Positions 46,325 to 55,996 of a stretch of 64,000 nucleotides of DNA are shown one piece after another. The stretch covers positions 372,001 through 436,000 of the forward strand of contig JANQJK010000016.1 of assembly GCA_028281665.1 (NCBI GenBank), written 5' to 3'. Position 1 is the stretch's first letter. The number at the start of each line of letters is the position of its first letter. The stretch comes from Hyphococcus sp. (GTDB lineage Bacteria; Pseudomonadota; Alphaproteobacteria; Caulobacterales; Parvularculaceae). The position numbers and the translations under genes are program-made. The notes beneath the pieces are model-generated. The model was not told the DNA's origin, did not search any database, and saw only the letters and a program-made list of their open reading frames with translations.

Positions 46325-46338
46325 TTGATCCAGATCAT
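46325..46338. promoter_or_regulatory. FNR box upstream of the DUF2189 gene
   Basis: TTGATCCAGATCAT, one base off the perfect dyad, in the divergent gap between the DUF2189 gene and the RND adaptor gene, much nearer the former. Confidence 0.75.
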
Positions 46339-46535
46339 ACTTCGCGTCGCGCGGCGTGTATCTCGGGTGATCGAACCGCGATGCCGCCTGACGCTGTTTT
46401 TCCAACGCAATCTGCGCCATAAGCAAATAAAAACAATTGTTTACCAAAAAAACGCTAGCCCGGCTCGCAATATCTGCTAAAGCCCGACGTATGAGCCCGG
46501 CCCAGGGCTAACTCCGGTTTTGAGCGGCGGACCCC

Positions 46536-47597
46536 ATGATCCTGCGTTTTTTCCTTATAGCGGTGCTGGCGGCGACTTCGCTGGCCTGCTCCGGTTCAAC
46601 CGAAAGCACCCCCGAAGCACCGGTGCGGCCGGTGAAACTGATCACTGTCGAAGCATCGTCAAACCAGTTCCCGGTGAGCTATCCGGCGGTGATCGAGGCG
46701 GCTCAGTCGTCTGTGCTCACCTTTCAGGTCGGCGGCCTGTTACAGGAATTGCCGGTGACGGAAGGGCAGCCGATCGAACAAGGGGCGTTGATCGCAAAGC
46801 TCGATCAGCGCGATTTTCGGAACAGTTTCAATTCCGCCAAGGCGCAATTCGATAATGCGGAGTCCGAATATCAGCGCGCCCGGCGCCTGTCCGAACAGAA
46901 CGCCATCTCGCGCAGCGTGCTGGAACAGCGCCGGTCGGCGCGCGATATTGCGCGGGCGCAATTCGATACGGCGAAGAAAGCGCTGGACGACACGGAGTTG
47001 CGGGCGCCGTTTTCCGGCCAGATTGCGAGCATCAGCGTCGAGAATTTTCAGAATGTCGGCGCCCAGCAGGCGGTAGCCGTCCTGCAAAGCGCAGGCGCCG
47101 TTGAGGCGGTCATCAACGTGCCGGCGCGACTTCTTGCCTATATCCCGCAGCTCACCCCGGTCGACACCACCGTCACCCTTGACGCTGCGCCCAATGTGCA
47201 GATCGCGGCCGAGTTCAAGGAAGCGAGCGGGCAGGCCGACCCGACGACGCAAACCTTCCGTGTGCGGTTTACGTTCACGCCGCCGGGCAATCTGTTGATC
47301 CTGCCGGGCATGACGGCGAATGTCCAAACAAACCTCGTCTATAGCGGCGATCTTTTCGATATCGGCGTATCGGCGCCAGGCGCCGCAATCCTGGCGGAGG
47401 CTGGCGAAACCTATGTCTGGGTCGTCGACGAAACGTCGATGACGGTGTCGAAGCGCAAAGTGACGATCAGCGATGAACGCTTTGAGGATGAGATATTTAT
47501 CGTGGACGGTCTTGAGGCCGGCGAGATGATCGCCGGCGCGGGCGCCTCTTATTTGCATGAGGGCATGCGCGTGCGTGCTTGGGACGCCAGCCTCTAG
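46536..47597 (+). CDS. RND efflux periplasmic adaptor (lipoprotein)
   Basis: A 353-residue membrane fusion protein. It has a lipoprotein signal with lipobox SLACSGS (about residues 14-20), the lipoyl half-motif VGGLLQELPVTEGQPIEQG, a helical hairpin (about 95-150), and TELRAPFSGQIA. It links the RND pump to the outer channel. The gene overlaps nothing and begins an operon of three in the usual adaptor-pump-channel order. The drug or metal substrate cannot be read from sequence. No local regulator gene is present. Confidence 0.93.
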   Translation: MILRFFLIAVLAATSLACSGSTESTPEAPVRPVKLITVEASSNQFPVSYPAVIEAAQSSVLTFQVGGLLQELPVTEGQPIEQGALIAKLDQRDFRNSFNSAKAQFDNAESEYQRARRLSEQNAISRSVLEQRRSARDIARAQFDTAKKALDDTELRAPFSGQIASISVENFQNVGAQQAVAVLQSAGAVEAVINVPARLLAYIPQLTPVDTTVTLDAAPNVQIAAEFKEASGQADPTTQTFRVRFTFTPPGNLLILPGMTANVQTNLVYSGDLFDIGVSAPGAAILAEAGETYVWVVDETSMTVSKRKVTISDERFEDEIFIVDGLEAGEMIAGAGASYLHEGMRVRAWDASL

Positions 47598-47611
47598 TTG
47601 GAACGCGCATT

Positions 47612-50600
47612 ATGAACCCGGCCGAACTCGCGATCAGAAATCGCCTGATTAGCTTCATTGTCATTGTTGCCGCGCTGTTTGGCGGCTGGATCGCCTATCA
47701 GAACATGCCGCGTTTTGAGGATCCGGAATTCACCATTCGGACGGCGCAGATCTTCACCCAATATCCGGGCGCCAGCCCAACGGAAGTCGCCAACGAAATT
47801 GCCGAACCGCTGGAAACCGCGATACAGGAGATGCAGGAAGTCGAGGAGATCCGGTCTGTCTCGCGCGCGGGGTCTTCGGAAATCAGCGTCGATATCAAGT
47901 TCGAGTTTTCCCGCAGCAAGGGCGATCTGCAATTAGTCTGGACGAAACTGCGCAACAAGGTGAACGACGCGCAGGGCGATTTGCCGCCGGGCGCGTCGCG
48001 ATCGATCGTCTTTGACGATTTCGGCGATGTTTACGGTCTCTACTATCTGCTGACAGGCGACGGGTACTCGCCGAAAGAGCTTCTCGATTACGCCAAGGCG
48101 TTGCGAATAGACCTGTTGCAGGTCGAAGGCGTCGGCAAAGTCAGTTTTGGCGGCGAGCAGCGCGAGGTTATCTACGTTGAAATCGCCCGCGAGCGCGCCG
48201 CCGCCCTTGGCGTTTCGATTACCAATATCTATTCCGCCCTGTCGACGCAGAACGCCGTCGTTTCCGCCGGCGATGTTCAACTTGGCGAACAGCGTATCGA
48301 GATATCGCCGTCCGGGAACATTGACTCGGTCGAAGCGATTGAAAACTTGTTGGTGTCGACGTCGACTGACGGATCCGTCACCTATCTGCGGGATATCGCG
48401 ACGGTCCGGCGCGGCTATCAGGATCCGCCGAGCATGATGATCCGATACAATGGCGAGCCCGCGCTGGCGATTGGCGTCTCCAACGTATCCGGCGCCAATG
48501 TCGTGAAGATGGGGGAGGCCATAGACCGAAAGCTCGCGGAGACCGCGGGGCAACGTCCCATCGGCATGGAACTTCACGAATACTACCATCAGGGAAAAAT
48601 CGTGAACGCCTCGGTGCAGGATTTCGCCGTCAACGTTGCCCTGGCCCTCGCCATTGTCCTCGGCACGCTGCTCATATTCATGGGGCCGCGTTCCGGTCTG
48701 GTGATCGGGGTCGTCCTGTTGCTGACGATTGCGGCGACGCTCGCGACAATGAATCTTGCCGGCATCCCCATGCACCGAATATCGCTCGGCGCCCTGATCA
48801 TCGCTCTCGGCATGCTCGTCGACAACGCCATCGTCGTCACCGAGGGCATTCTGGTGGGCGTGCAGCGCGGTCGCAAGAAACTGGATATCGCCAAGGAAGT
48901 GGTGACCAAAACGAAGTGGCCGCTGCTTGGCGGCACGCTTGTCGGAATCATCGCCTTTGCGCCGATCGGTTTTGCACCGGGCGATACCGCCGAATACACC
49001 GGCGATCTCTTTTGGGTGATCCTGATTTCCCTGCTCTATAGCTGGGTCTTCGCGCTGACCTTAACGCCGCTCTTTTGCGACCTGTTGTTCAATGAGCAGC
49101 CAAACGCCGCCGCGAGTGACGCCAAAGAAGGCCGTTTTGCCCTTCTCTTTAAAGACTTTATTCGGCGCGCGATAAAACGAAGGCGCGTCGTCGTCTTCGG
49201 CGCCGTCGGCGTGTTCGCAACAGCGATCTGGGGTTTTCAGTTCGTCAAAAGCGGCTTCTTTCCCGCGTCGACAACGCCGCAGATCGTCGTGGATTACTGG
49301 CTGCCCGAGGGCGCGGACATCTCCGTGACGGATGCAGACCTCAAACAACTTGAGGGTTATGTCGCCGGGCTGGAAGGCGTCGACGCCGTGCAGACGCTGA
49401 TCGGCGGCGGCGCCTTGCGGTATATGCTGGTTTACAATTTCGAGTCGCAAAATCCCGCCTACGGACAATTGCTTATTCGCGTCGATGAGTATCAGCGCAT
49501 CGCCGATCTGATGCCTCAGATTCAGACATATATCGACGCGTCGTTTCCGAATGCGCAGGGGAAGGTATGGCGCTTCATCCTGGGACCGGGGAGCGGGTCC
49601 AAAATTGAGGCGACGTTCCAGGGGCCGGATCCGGTCGTGTTGCGCCGGCTCGCCAATCAGGCCACGGCGATTATGGCGGCTGACGGCCGCGCGTTGTCGA
49701 TCAAGGACGATTGGCGCCAGCCCGTCAGCGTGATCGAGCCGATCTATTCGGAAAGCAAGGGCCGCCGGCTCGGCATTTCGCGGGAGGACTTCGCGAATGC
49801 GTTGGAGACAAATTATTCCGGCCGCGATGTCGGCGTTTATCGCGAAGGCGACACGCTGATTCCAATTGTCTCGCGCGCGCCGGAAAGCGAACGCCGCGGC
49901 ATCGACGGCATTTACGAAATTCGAACCTTAAGCGCCGCCACCGGCGCCGTCGTTCCGTTGGCGGAGGTGACGGATGGCGTGCGGACCGTCTGGCGGGATG
50001 GTCAGCTCAGGCGCGAAAACCGTGTCTGGACGATCAAGGCTCAAAGCGATCCGTACCCCGATGAGCTGGCGTCGGATCTGTTTGGACGAATACGGGCGCC
50101 GATTGAGGCGATCGCGTTGCCGCAAGGCTATTCGCTTACATGGGATGGCGAGTTTGGATCGTCGGCGGAGGCGAATGAAAGCCTCGCGACAACGATACCT
50201 TTGGGGCTTCTGGCGATGGTGCTCGTCGTCGTATTTCTGTTCAATGCGGTGCGTCAACCTCTGGTGATCTGGCTTGTTGTGCCGCTCTCAATCGTTGGCG
50301 TTACGATCGGCCTTGTCGTCACCGGCACGCCTATGGAATTCATGGGTATTCTGGGCGTTCTTTCCCTTTCGGGTCTTCTGATCAAGAACGCCATCGTGCT
50401 GGTGGATCAGATGGACTTCGAAATCGGCTCCGGCAAAGCACGATTGGACGCCGTCGTAGATTCCGCCGCGAGCCGTGTCCGTCCCGTGATGATGGGATCA
50501 ATGACGACGGTTCTAGGCGTTATGCCGTTGTTCGGGGACGCCTTTTTCCGGTCCATGGCGGTCGTGCTGGTTTTTGGTTTGACCTTCGCAACCTTGCTCA

Positions 50601-50671
50601 CCCTTGTTATCATTCCGGTGCTGTATTCGGTTGTTTTCAACATTCGCCCGGACGAAACCGGGACTGCATGA
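47612..50671 (+). CDS. RND efflux inner-membrane pump
   Basis: A 1019-residue RND permease of the hydrophobe/amphiphile efflux class with about 12 membrane helices in two repeats. Visible features are the N-terminal helix (residues 10-29), the helix-4 region GMLVDNAIVVTEGI with Asp for proton relay, and the porter domain between. Start ATG 47612 lies 14 bases after the adaptor stop. The N-terminus NPAELAIRNRLISF resembles the single-gene AcrB-like branch with a short first loop. Confidence 0.94.
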   Translation: MNPAELAIRNRLISFIVIVAALFGGWIAYQNMPRFEDPEFTIRTAQIFTQYPGASPTEVANEIAEPLETAIQEMQEVEEIRSVSRAGSSEISVDIKFEFSRSKGDLQLVWTKLRNKVNDAQGDLPPGASRSIVFDDFGDVYGLYYLLTGDGYSPKELLDYAKALRIDLLQVEGVGKVSFGGEQREVIYVEIARERAAALGVSITNIYSALSTQNAVVSAGDVQLGEQRIEISPSGNIDSVEAIENLLVSTSTDGSVTYLRDIATVRRGYQDPPSMMIRYNGEPALAIGVSNVSGANVVKMGEAIDRKLAETAGQRPIGMELHEYYHQGKIVNASVQDFAVNVALALAIVLGTLLIFMGPRSGLVIGVVLLLTIAATLATMNLAGIPMHRISLGALIIALGMLVDNAIVVTEGILVGVQRGRKKLDIAKEVVTKTKWPLLGGTLVGIIAFAPIGFAPGDTAEYTGDLFWVILISLLYSWVFALTLTPLFCDLLFNEQPNAAASDAKEGRFALLFKDFIRRAIKRRRVVVFGAVGVFATAIWGFQFVKSGFFPASTTPQIVVDYWLPEGADISVTDADLKQLEGYVAGLEGVDAVQTLIGGGALRYMLVYNFESQNPAYGQLLIRVDEYQRIADLMPQIQTYIDASFPNAQGKVWRFILGPGSGSKIEATFQGPDPVVLRRLANQATAIMAADGRALSIKDDWRQPVSVIEPIYSESKGRRLGISREDFANALETNYSGRDVGVYREGDTLIPIVSRAPESERRGIDGIYEIRTLSAATGAVVPLAEVTDGVRTVWRDGQLRRENRVWTIKAQSDPYPDELASDLFGRIRAPIEAIALPQGYSLTWDGEFGSSAEANESLATTIPLGLLAMVLVVVFLFNAVRQPLVIWLVVPLSIVGVTIGLVVTGTPMEFMGILGVLSLSGLLIKNAIVLVDQMDFEIGSGKARLDAVVDSAASRVRPVMMGSMTTVLGVMPLFGDAFFRSMAVVLVFGLTFATLLTLVIIPVLYSVVFNIRPDETGTA

Positions 50672-50681
50672 CGGGGTAGTT

Positions 50682-52067
50682 ATGTCGGCTTTCAAAACGG
50701 GATTACTTGCTGGCGCGATCGCGCTGTCGCTTGGTGCTTGTGCGAGCATCACCTCCCGGGAAGAGGCGGGCGCGGCGGCTCGGGCCAGCCTTCCAGAGAC
50801 CCCTGAAGCGTGGGCCGCGGCGCAGGAAAAACTTGGCGACGTAGAGGTCGGGTGGATTGCAGCCTTTAACGACCCAACACTGTCCGCGCTCGTTGATGAA
50901 GCGCAGACCAACAACAAGAATCTTCAGATCGCGGCGGCTAATGTCGAGCGGTCGCGGGCGCTTGCGCGACAGGCGGGCGCCGCCTTGAAACCGAATGTCG
51001 GTCTGAACATCGGAGCGAGCGAAGGGGGCGTCCTCGATCCCGGCGGGTCGAGCACGCAACTCTCCGCGGGGCTGCAACTCAACTGGGAACTGGATGTGTG
51101 GGGACGTATTCGTTCCGGTCAGCAGGCGGCCGCCGCGAGCGCTGAGTCTGCGCAGGCCGATTATCTGTTTTCGCAGTATTCTTTGGCCGCGGGCGTCGCG
51201 CGCGCATATTTTCTCGCAATCGAGGCCGGTCTCCAGGAAGGCGTTGCCCGAAGGACCGTCGAAGCGCTTCAGGAAACGGCGCGCATCGTCAATGTTCAGT
51301 ATGAAAACGGTCTGGCGTCCTCCCAGGATCTCGCTCTGACGAGAAGCGATCTTGCGACGGCGCAGGACACGCTGACGGCGACGGCCGGCGCGAGGCGCGA
51401 CGCTGTCCGCGCGCTTGAAATACTGCTTGGGCGTTATCCGGGCGCGGACCTTGAACTGCGCGACGGTCTTCCCGCTGCGCCGCCTGCGCCGCCCGCCGGC
51501 GTGCCGTCGGATATCCTCGAACGCCGTCCCGATCTTGTGGCGGCGGAACGCAATGTTGCTGCGGCGTTCAACAGTCTTGATTCCGCAAAGGCGGCGAAGC
51601 TGCCGGCGATCAGTCTCACCAGTAACGTAGGCGGTTCGTCGGGCTCACTCTCGAACCTGCTCGATCCGGCGAATGTCGCCTGGACGGTGGCCGGCAATCT
51701 CGTCGCGCCGCTTTTTGACGGCGGCGCCCGCGATGCGCAGGTGCAGATATCGACCGCTGAACAGAAACAGGCGGTGGCCGCTTACGGGCAGGCGGCGCTG
51801 GACGCCTTCGGAGAGGTTGAATCCAATCTCGACCAGGGCGTCGTTCTCGATCAGCGCAAGGCCTCTCTGACCGAGGCGGCGAGCGAGGCGAACGAAGCCT
51901 ATCGCGTGGCGCGCCTGCGTTATGATGAAGGCGAGACGGATCTGATCGACGTTCTGTCTATTCAGCAGCGGGTGTTTGCGGCCGAAAGCAATCTCGTTTC
52001 GATTGAGCGCCAGCGCCTTGAGCAACGCGTAAACCTCAACCTCGCACTCGGCGGAAGCTGGGAGTAA
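50682..52067 (+). CDS. RND efflux outer-membrane channel, NodT family
   Basis: A 461-residue lipoprotein channel. Lipobox SLGACAS (about residues 17-23), then WIAAFNDPTLSALVDEAQTN near the start of the mature protein, two OEP repeats (ANVERSRALARQAGA, LELNWELDVWGRIRSG and PSDILERRPDLVAAERNV). It would complete the tripartite pump with the two preceding genes; ten bases separate it from the pump gene. It ends convergently with the TIGR03084 gene. Confidence 0.93.
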   Translation: MSAFKTGLLAGAIALSLGACASITSREEAGAAARASLPETPEAWAAAQEKLGDVEVGWIAAFNDPTLSALVDEAQTNNKNLQIAAANVERSRALARQAGAALKPNVGLNIGASEGGVLDPGGSSTQLSAGLQLNWELDVWGRIRSGQQAAAASAESAQADYLFSQYSLAAGVARAYFLAIEAGLQEGVARRTVEALQETARIVNVQYENGLASSQDLALTRSDLATAQDTLTATAGARRDAVRALEILLGRYPGADLELRDGLPAAPPAPPAGVPSDILERRPDLVAAERNVAAAFNSLDSAKAAKLPAISLTSNVGGSSGSLSNLLDPANVAWTVAGNLVAPLFDGGARDAQVQISTAEQKQAVAAYGQAALDAFGEVESNLDQGVVLDQRKASLTEAASEANEAYRVARLRYDEGETDLIDVLSIQQRVFAAESNLVSIERQRLEQRVNLNLALGGSWE

Positions 52068-52076
52068 CGCCGCCCG

Positions 52077-52889
52077 TCAGGCCCTGAAGCGCGAGCCTTT
52101 CGCGGGCGGGTCTTCTGGCGCGCCGGCGAAGCACTGCGCCATCGCCATCCAGCGCAATGCGTTTTCACCAATCACTTTCAGGTGCGTATCGGCGATGTTG
52201 CGTGTCTGTGTAACCACCTGACCGAATTCAACCGCCGATCCTTTGACGAAATTGTCCGCCTGCGCCTCGTTCCATTCCCATTGCGCGCCGGAGGGCGCGG
52301 TCAGTTGAACGAAAGGCTTGGGCGCAGGCGGTTCTTCGCCGCGATTGCGAAAGGTCCATCCATAGGTGCGCACGCCAAGTTCGATGATGTTTTTGATGCG
52401 GTCGCCCTCAGTGCGGGTTGCCCCGAGCGCATCAAAAACCTCCTGTCCATGGGCCCAGCATTCCATTTGGCGGGCGACGATTTTTGCGCGCACGCTCATG
52501 TCCGGCCCGGCCCAGGCGACGCGGGCGTCGGGATCGGCGGCGCCATATTGCTCAGTAAGCTGAGGATAATAGGCGCGCCATGCATCAAGTAACGCACGGC
52601 CCTTGAGGCCGCCATGCAGCTCGTCAAACCAGGCGCGCTGTAATTCCCGGTGCCCGTCGCCGGCGCCCATGCGTTTCATGACAAAGGCGAAGAACGTCTG
52701 AAACTCCTCCCGCGACGAGAGCGTTGCGCCGGCGGCGACATTCCACATATGAAGATGCGCGATGACGTCCTCGATCGTCCAGTCCTTGAACTGTGTGACG
52801 ATCGCCAGCGTTGAGTCGTCCGCGCCGTCGAGCAGGGTTGCGAGCGCGTCGCATTCTTCGAGAAAATCTTTCACTTCCTGCATGGCCAT
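52077..52889 (-). CDS. TIGR03084-family metal-binding protein (DinB-like)
   Basis: A 270-residue protein of the TIGR03084 family (related to mycothiol-dependent maleylpyruvate isomerase/DinB four-helix bundles). Landmarks are DWTIEDVIAHLHMWN (His a likely metal ligand), ARQMECWAHGQEVFDALG (second metal His) and WEWNEAQADNFVKG. It is the last gene of the minus-strand catabolic arm, five bases after atuF. Homologues commonly accompany acyl-CoA degradation genes, but the reaction is not known to me. Confidence 0.85.
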   Translation of the reverse strand: MAMQEVKDFLEECDALATLLDGADDSTLAIVTQFKDWTIEDVIAHLHMWNVAAGATLSSREEFQTFFAFVMKRMGAGDGHRELQRAWFDELHGGLKGRALLDAWRAYYPQLTEQYGAADPDARVAWAGPDMSVRAKIVARQMECWAHGQEVFDALGATRTEGDRIKNIIELGVRTYGWTFRNRGEEPPAPKPFVQLTAPSGAQWEWNEAQADNFVKGSAVEFGQVVTQTRNIADTHLKVIGENALRWMAMAQCFAGAPEDPPAKGSRFRA

Positions 52890-52894
52890 GGCGG

Positions 52895-54907
52895 CTAGTC
52901 CTTTTGCTCGGCGATTTCCAGCAACAACGCGTCGGCTGTCACCTGAACGCCGGGCTCGAACTGGATTGCGGATACTTCGCCATCAATATCCGCCGTCAGT
53001 TCATGCTGCATCTTCATGGCTTCCAATACGGCGAGGCGGTCGCCCTGTTTCACGCTGTCTCCGGTTGTGACGAAGAGATCGACCAGCTGCCCGTGCATTG
53101 GCGCCGTGATTACGCCGGCGCCGGCGCCGTCACCCGCTGCTGACGCATAGACGGCATTCAGATTGGCGAGGTCGAAATCCTGGCCTTCGACGGAAATCTG
53201 GATACGCGCATCGTCGTCAGGAAAATTGAAAAGAACGCCGAGCCGCGCGCCGTCGATCGTCAGTATGGCTTTGTTGTCGGCGAGACTTGCGATCGTCGTT
53301 ACGACGGTATCTTCGTCAATGTTTACCAGAAAACCGCTGTCGGTTTGCGGCGTCACCGTCACGCTGACGGTCCGGTCGCCTTGTTCGAACCGGAAGGGCG
53401 TTGCAATTTTTGTTGCGCTCGACCATCCGAGCAGCGCCGGTGAAACCGCGGCGGCGCTGGCGCATGCCTTGCCGCGGGCATTGCCGTAAAGCAACAGCGC
53501 TGCTGCGATGGCGGCCTCGTTTGTTAGCGGCGTGAGCATGAGATCTTTTTCGCTGAACGCTTCGGCGACAAAAGCTGTTGTCGCCGAGCCGGAGATGAAG
53601 GCCGGGCGCTCCAGCGCATCGATCAGGAATTGCCTGTTGGACGTCACGCCGAAGAGCGCCGTTTCCTTGAGTGCGCTTACCAGCCGCCGGCGTGCTTCGT
53701 CGCGGGTTGCCCCATGAGCGATCACCTTGGCGAGCATCGGATCGTAATAGGGGGAGACCATGCCGCCGGTTGCAATGCCGGCGTCGATGCGAACGCCGGC
53801 GCCTGACGCCGGGGCCCACAAATCAATCGGACCCGTCGCGGGCAAAAACCCGGCGGCGACATCTTCTGCATAAAGTCGCGCCTCGATGGCGTGGCCGTTG
53901 AACGACACATCGTCCTGCGAGACGGGGAGGCGTTCACCCTGCGCCACGGCAATCTGCATGGCCACGAGATCGAGCCCCGTGACCATTTCCGTCACCGGGT
54001 GCTCAACCTGAAGACGCGTATTCATTTCGAGGAAGTAAAATTCACCGGACTGGTCGAGGAGAAACTCCACCGTGCCGGCGCCCACATAGTTGATGTCCCG
54101 CGCGGCGTTGACGGCGGCCTCGCCCATGGCGCGGCGCAATTCCGGCGTCATGGCGGGCGAGGGCGCTTCCTCCAGCACTTTCTGGTGCCGTCGCTGTACG
54201 GAGCAATCACGCTCGCCGAAATGAACAACGTTCCCGTGCCTGTCGGCGAAGACCTGAATCTCCACATGACGGGGCTCGACAATCGCTTTCTCCAATATGA
54301 GGTCGCCCGAGCCGAAGGCGTTTTCCGCTTCCGAGCGTGCGGTCCCGATGGCGCTGGCAAGGTCGCTCTGCTTTTCGACAAGGCGCATGCCGCGCCCGCC
54401 GCCGCCGGCGGCGGCTTTGACCATGATCGGAAAGCCGATGTCTTCGGCTTCTTTAAGGAGCGTCGCGTCGCGCTGGTCTTCGCCCTGATAGCCGGGAACG
54501 CATGGGACGCCCGCCTCGATCATCCGGCGTTTGGCTTTCGCCTTGTCGCCCATGAGGTCGATGGCTTCCGCGGGCGGGCCAATGAAAACGATACCCGCGT
54601 CGGCGCAGGCTTTCGCGAAAGCCGCATTTTCCGAGAGAAACCCATAGCCCGGATGAACTGCGCCGGCGTCCCTGGCTTTTGCCGCCTCGATGATCGCGTC
54701 AACTTTCAGATAGGATTCAGCCACAGGGGCAGGACCGATTCGAACGGCGTCGTCGGCGAGCCCCACATGCGGCGCTGCGGCGTCTGCATCGGAATAGACG
54801 GCGATAGTACGCAGCCCTGTCGCCCTGGCCGTGCGCATGACGCGGCAGGCGATCTCGCCGCGATTGGCGATGAGGATCGAATTGAAAGGTCTTTTCTTGT
54901 TGCTCAT
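52895..54907 (-). CDS. atuF: Acyl-CoA carboxylase biotin subunit (probable geranyl-CoA carboxylase alpha)
   Basis: A 670-residue biotin-dependent carboxylase subunit. The N-terminal biotin carboxylase has ILIANRGEIACRVMRTA, the ATP-grasp loop KAAAGGGGRGMRL and FLEMNTRLQVEHPVTE; the C-terminal carrier domain has the biotinyl Lys in EAMKMQHEL. With the carboxyltransferase at 55997 it would carboxylate a 3-methyl-2-enoyl-CoA. The adjacent atuA and atuE point to geranyl-CoA rather than methylcrotonyl-CoA, but liuD-type activity cannot be excluded. ATG 54907 is preferred (GGA seven bases upstream); the GTG at 54919 is in frame. Confidence 0.88.
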   Translation of the reverse strand: MSNKKRPFNSILIANRGEIACRVMRTARATGLRTIAVYSDADAAAPHVGLADDAVRIGPAPVAESYLKVDAIIEAAKARDAGAVHPGYGFLSENAAFAKACADAGIVFIGPPAEAIDLMGDKAKAKRRMIEAGVPCVPGYQGEDQRDATLLKEAEDIGFPIMVKAAAGGGGRGMRLVEKQSDLASAIGTARSEAENAFGSGDLILEKAIVEPRHVEIQVFADRHGNVVHFGERDCSVQRRHQKVLEEAPSPAMTPELRRAMGEAAVNAARDINYVGAGTVEFLLDQSGEFYFLEMNTRLQVEHPVTEMVTGLDLVAMQIAVAQGERLPVSQDDVSFNGHAIEARLYAEDVAAGFLPATGPIDLWAPASGAGVRIDAGIATGGMVSPYYDPMLAKVIAHGATRDEARRRLVSALKETALFGVTSNRQFLIDALERPAFISGSATTAFVAEAFSEKDLMLTPLTNEAAIAAALLLYGNARGKACASAAAVSPALLGWSSATKIATPFRFEQGDRTVSVTVTPQTDSGFLVNIDEDTVVTTIASLADNKAILTIDGARLGVLFNFPDDDARIQISVEGQDFDLANLNAVYASAAGDGAGAGVITAPMHGQLVDLFVTTGDSVKQGDRLAVLEAMKMQHELTADIDGEVSAIQFEPGVQVTADALLLEIAEQKD

Positions 54908-54921
54908 CAAATTTTCCACAC

Positions 54922-54994
54922 CCGCTCACCCCTGCGAAAGCAGGGGTCCATGGCGAAACGTGTGATGGATTCCCGCTTGCGCGGGAATGAGCGG
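54922..54994. repeat. REP-like palindromic element, type 1
   Basis: Two hairpins in tandem: CCCCTGCGAAAGCAGGGG and TTCCCGCTTGCGCGGGAA, flanked by CGCTCA and TGAGCG. The same arrangement recurs at 61502-61574. It lies between atuE and atuF. Confidence 0.8.
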
Positions 54995-55010
54995 AGAAGT
55001 GGGATCATCG

Positions 55011-55814
55011 TCATTCCGCCCAGTCCGGTTTGCGTTTCTGGACGAAGGCCATGATGCCTTCGCGGCCTTCATCGCTGGTGATGCTGTCCGCAAAAACACT
55101 TGCTGCGCGATCGATGAGTTGATCTGCATCGAGACTTTTTGCGTCGACGACGAGTTTTTTCGTCGCTGCATTGGCGCCCGGCGCGCAGCGCATCACGGCT
55201 TTTCGAATGTCGGCTTCGATCTTGTCCAGTTGAACAGCGTCTTCGGCCACATGATCGGCGACGCCGAGGCGAGCGGCTTCCTGTCCGTCAAAGCGCGCGC
55301 CGGTGAGCATGAGCCGCCTTGCCGCCGTCTCGCCAATCCGGCGAATGACATGGGGGGCGATCTGCGCCGGGACGATGCCGAGCTGCGTTTCGGTGAGGGC
55401 GAACTTTGCGTCGTGCGTCACGGCCACAATGTCGGCGCAACAGGCAAGGCCGAGGCCGCCGGCGATTGCCGCGCCTTCGACCAGGACAACAATGACTTTC
55501 GGGAATTCATTGATAAGCCTGAATAATTCACCGCCCATTTTATTCATTGTCGAGGCAGCCTCATGGGAGAGGCCGCCGGTGAGCGCCGCCTGAAACCCTT
55601 TCAGATCGCCGCCTGCGCAGAAGACCCCGCCGCGCCCGCGCAAGGTGACGCCGCGCACGGCAGGATCGTTTCGGACGGCCTCCAGCGCGGCGCGCAATTC
55701 GGCCGTCAATTCATCGCTGAGGGCGTTGCGGTTCTCCGGCGTGTTGAACCAGACCGTGAGCCAGCCGGCGCTGAGTATCGTCTCAATTTTCTCAGTCGAC
55801 GGAATGGACGTCAC
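55011..55814 (-). CDS. atuE: Enoyl-CoA hydratase (probable isohexenylglutaconyl-CoA hydratase)
   Basis: A 267-residue crotonase-fold enzyme. The oxyanion-hole segment RGRGGVFCAGGDLKGF and the second motif VEGAAIAGGLGLACCADIV (about residues 104-122) are clear, followed by LTETQLGIVPAQIAPHV with a possible catalytic acid. In the atu pathway it hydrates the carboxylated enoyl-CoA. The GTG start at 55814 has GGAGG six bases upstream, better than ATG 55850. Confidence 0.87.
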   Translation of the reverse strand: MTSIPSTEKIETILSAGWLTVWFNTPENRNALSDELTAELRAALEAVRNDPAVRGVTLRGRGGVFCAGGDLKGFQAALTGGLSHEAASTMNKMGGELFRLINEFPKVIVVLVEGAAIAGGLGLACCADIVAVTHDAKFALTETQLGIVPAQIAPHVIRRIGETAARRLMLTGARFDGQEAARLGVADHVAEDAVQLDKIEADIRKAVMRCAPGANAATKKLVVDAKSLDADQLIDRAASVFADSITSDEGREGIMAFVQKRKPDWAE

Positions 55815-55852
55815 GATATTCCTCCGCAAATGCTCCGGCCAGAAACACACAT

Positions 55853-55950
55853 GTCATCACCGGGTCCACTGTTCCCATCCATGAACTCCCGGTGATCCAG
55901 CAAAGTCGAAAGGATTGCTCTGGATTGCCGGAACGAGTCCGGCAATGACA
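55853..55950. repeat. REP-like palindromic element, type 2
   Basis: GTCATCACCGGG...CCCGGTGATCC and ATTGCCGGAACGAGTCCGGCAATGAC form two hairpins in tandem. A closely similar element occurs at 62523-62587. It lies between atuC and atuE. Confidence 0.7.
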
Positions 55951-55996
55951 CGCTGAAAAACGATTCGAAGAAAATCATCGACTCAATTCCATTCAT

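Noticed and set aside
53891-55054. A 387-codon plus-strand frame opposite atuF
   Set aside because: It lies antisense to the biotin carboxylase domain and crosses the REP element.
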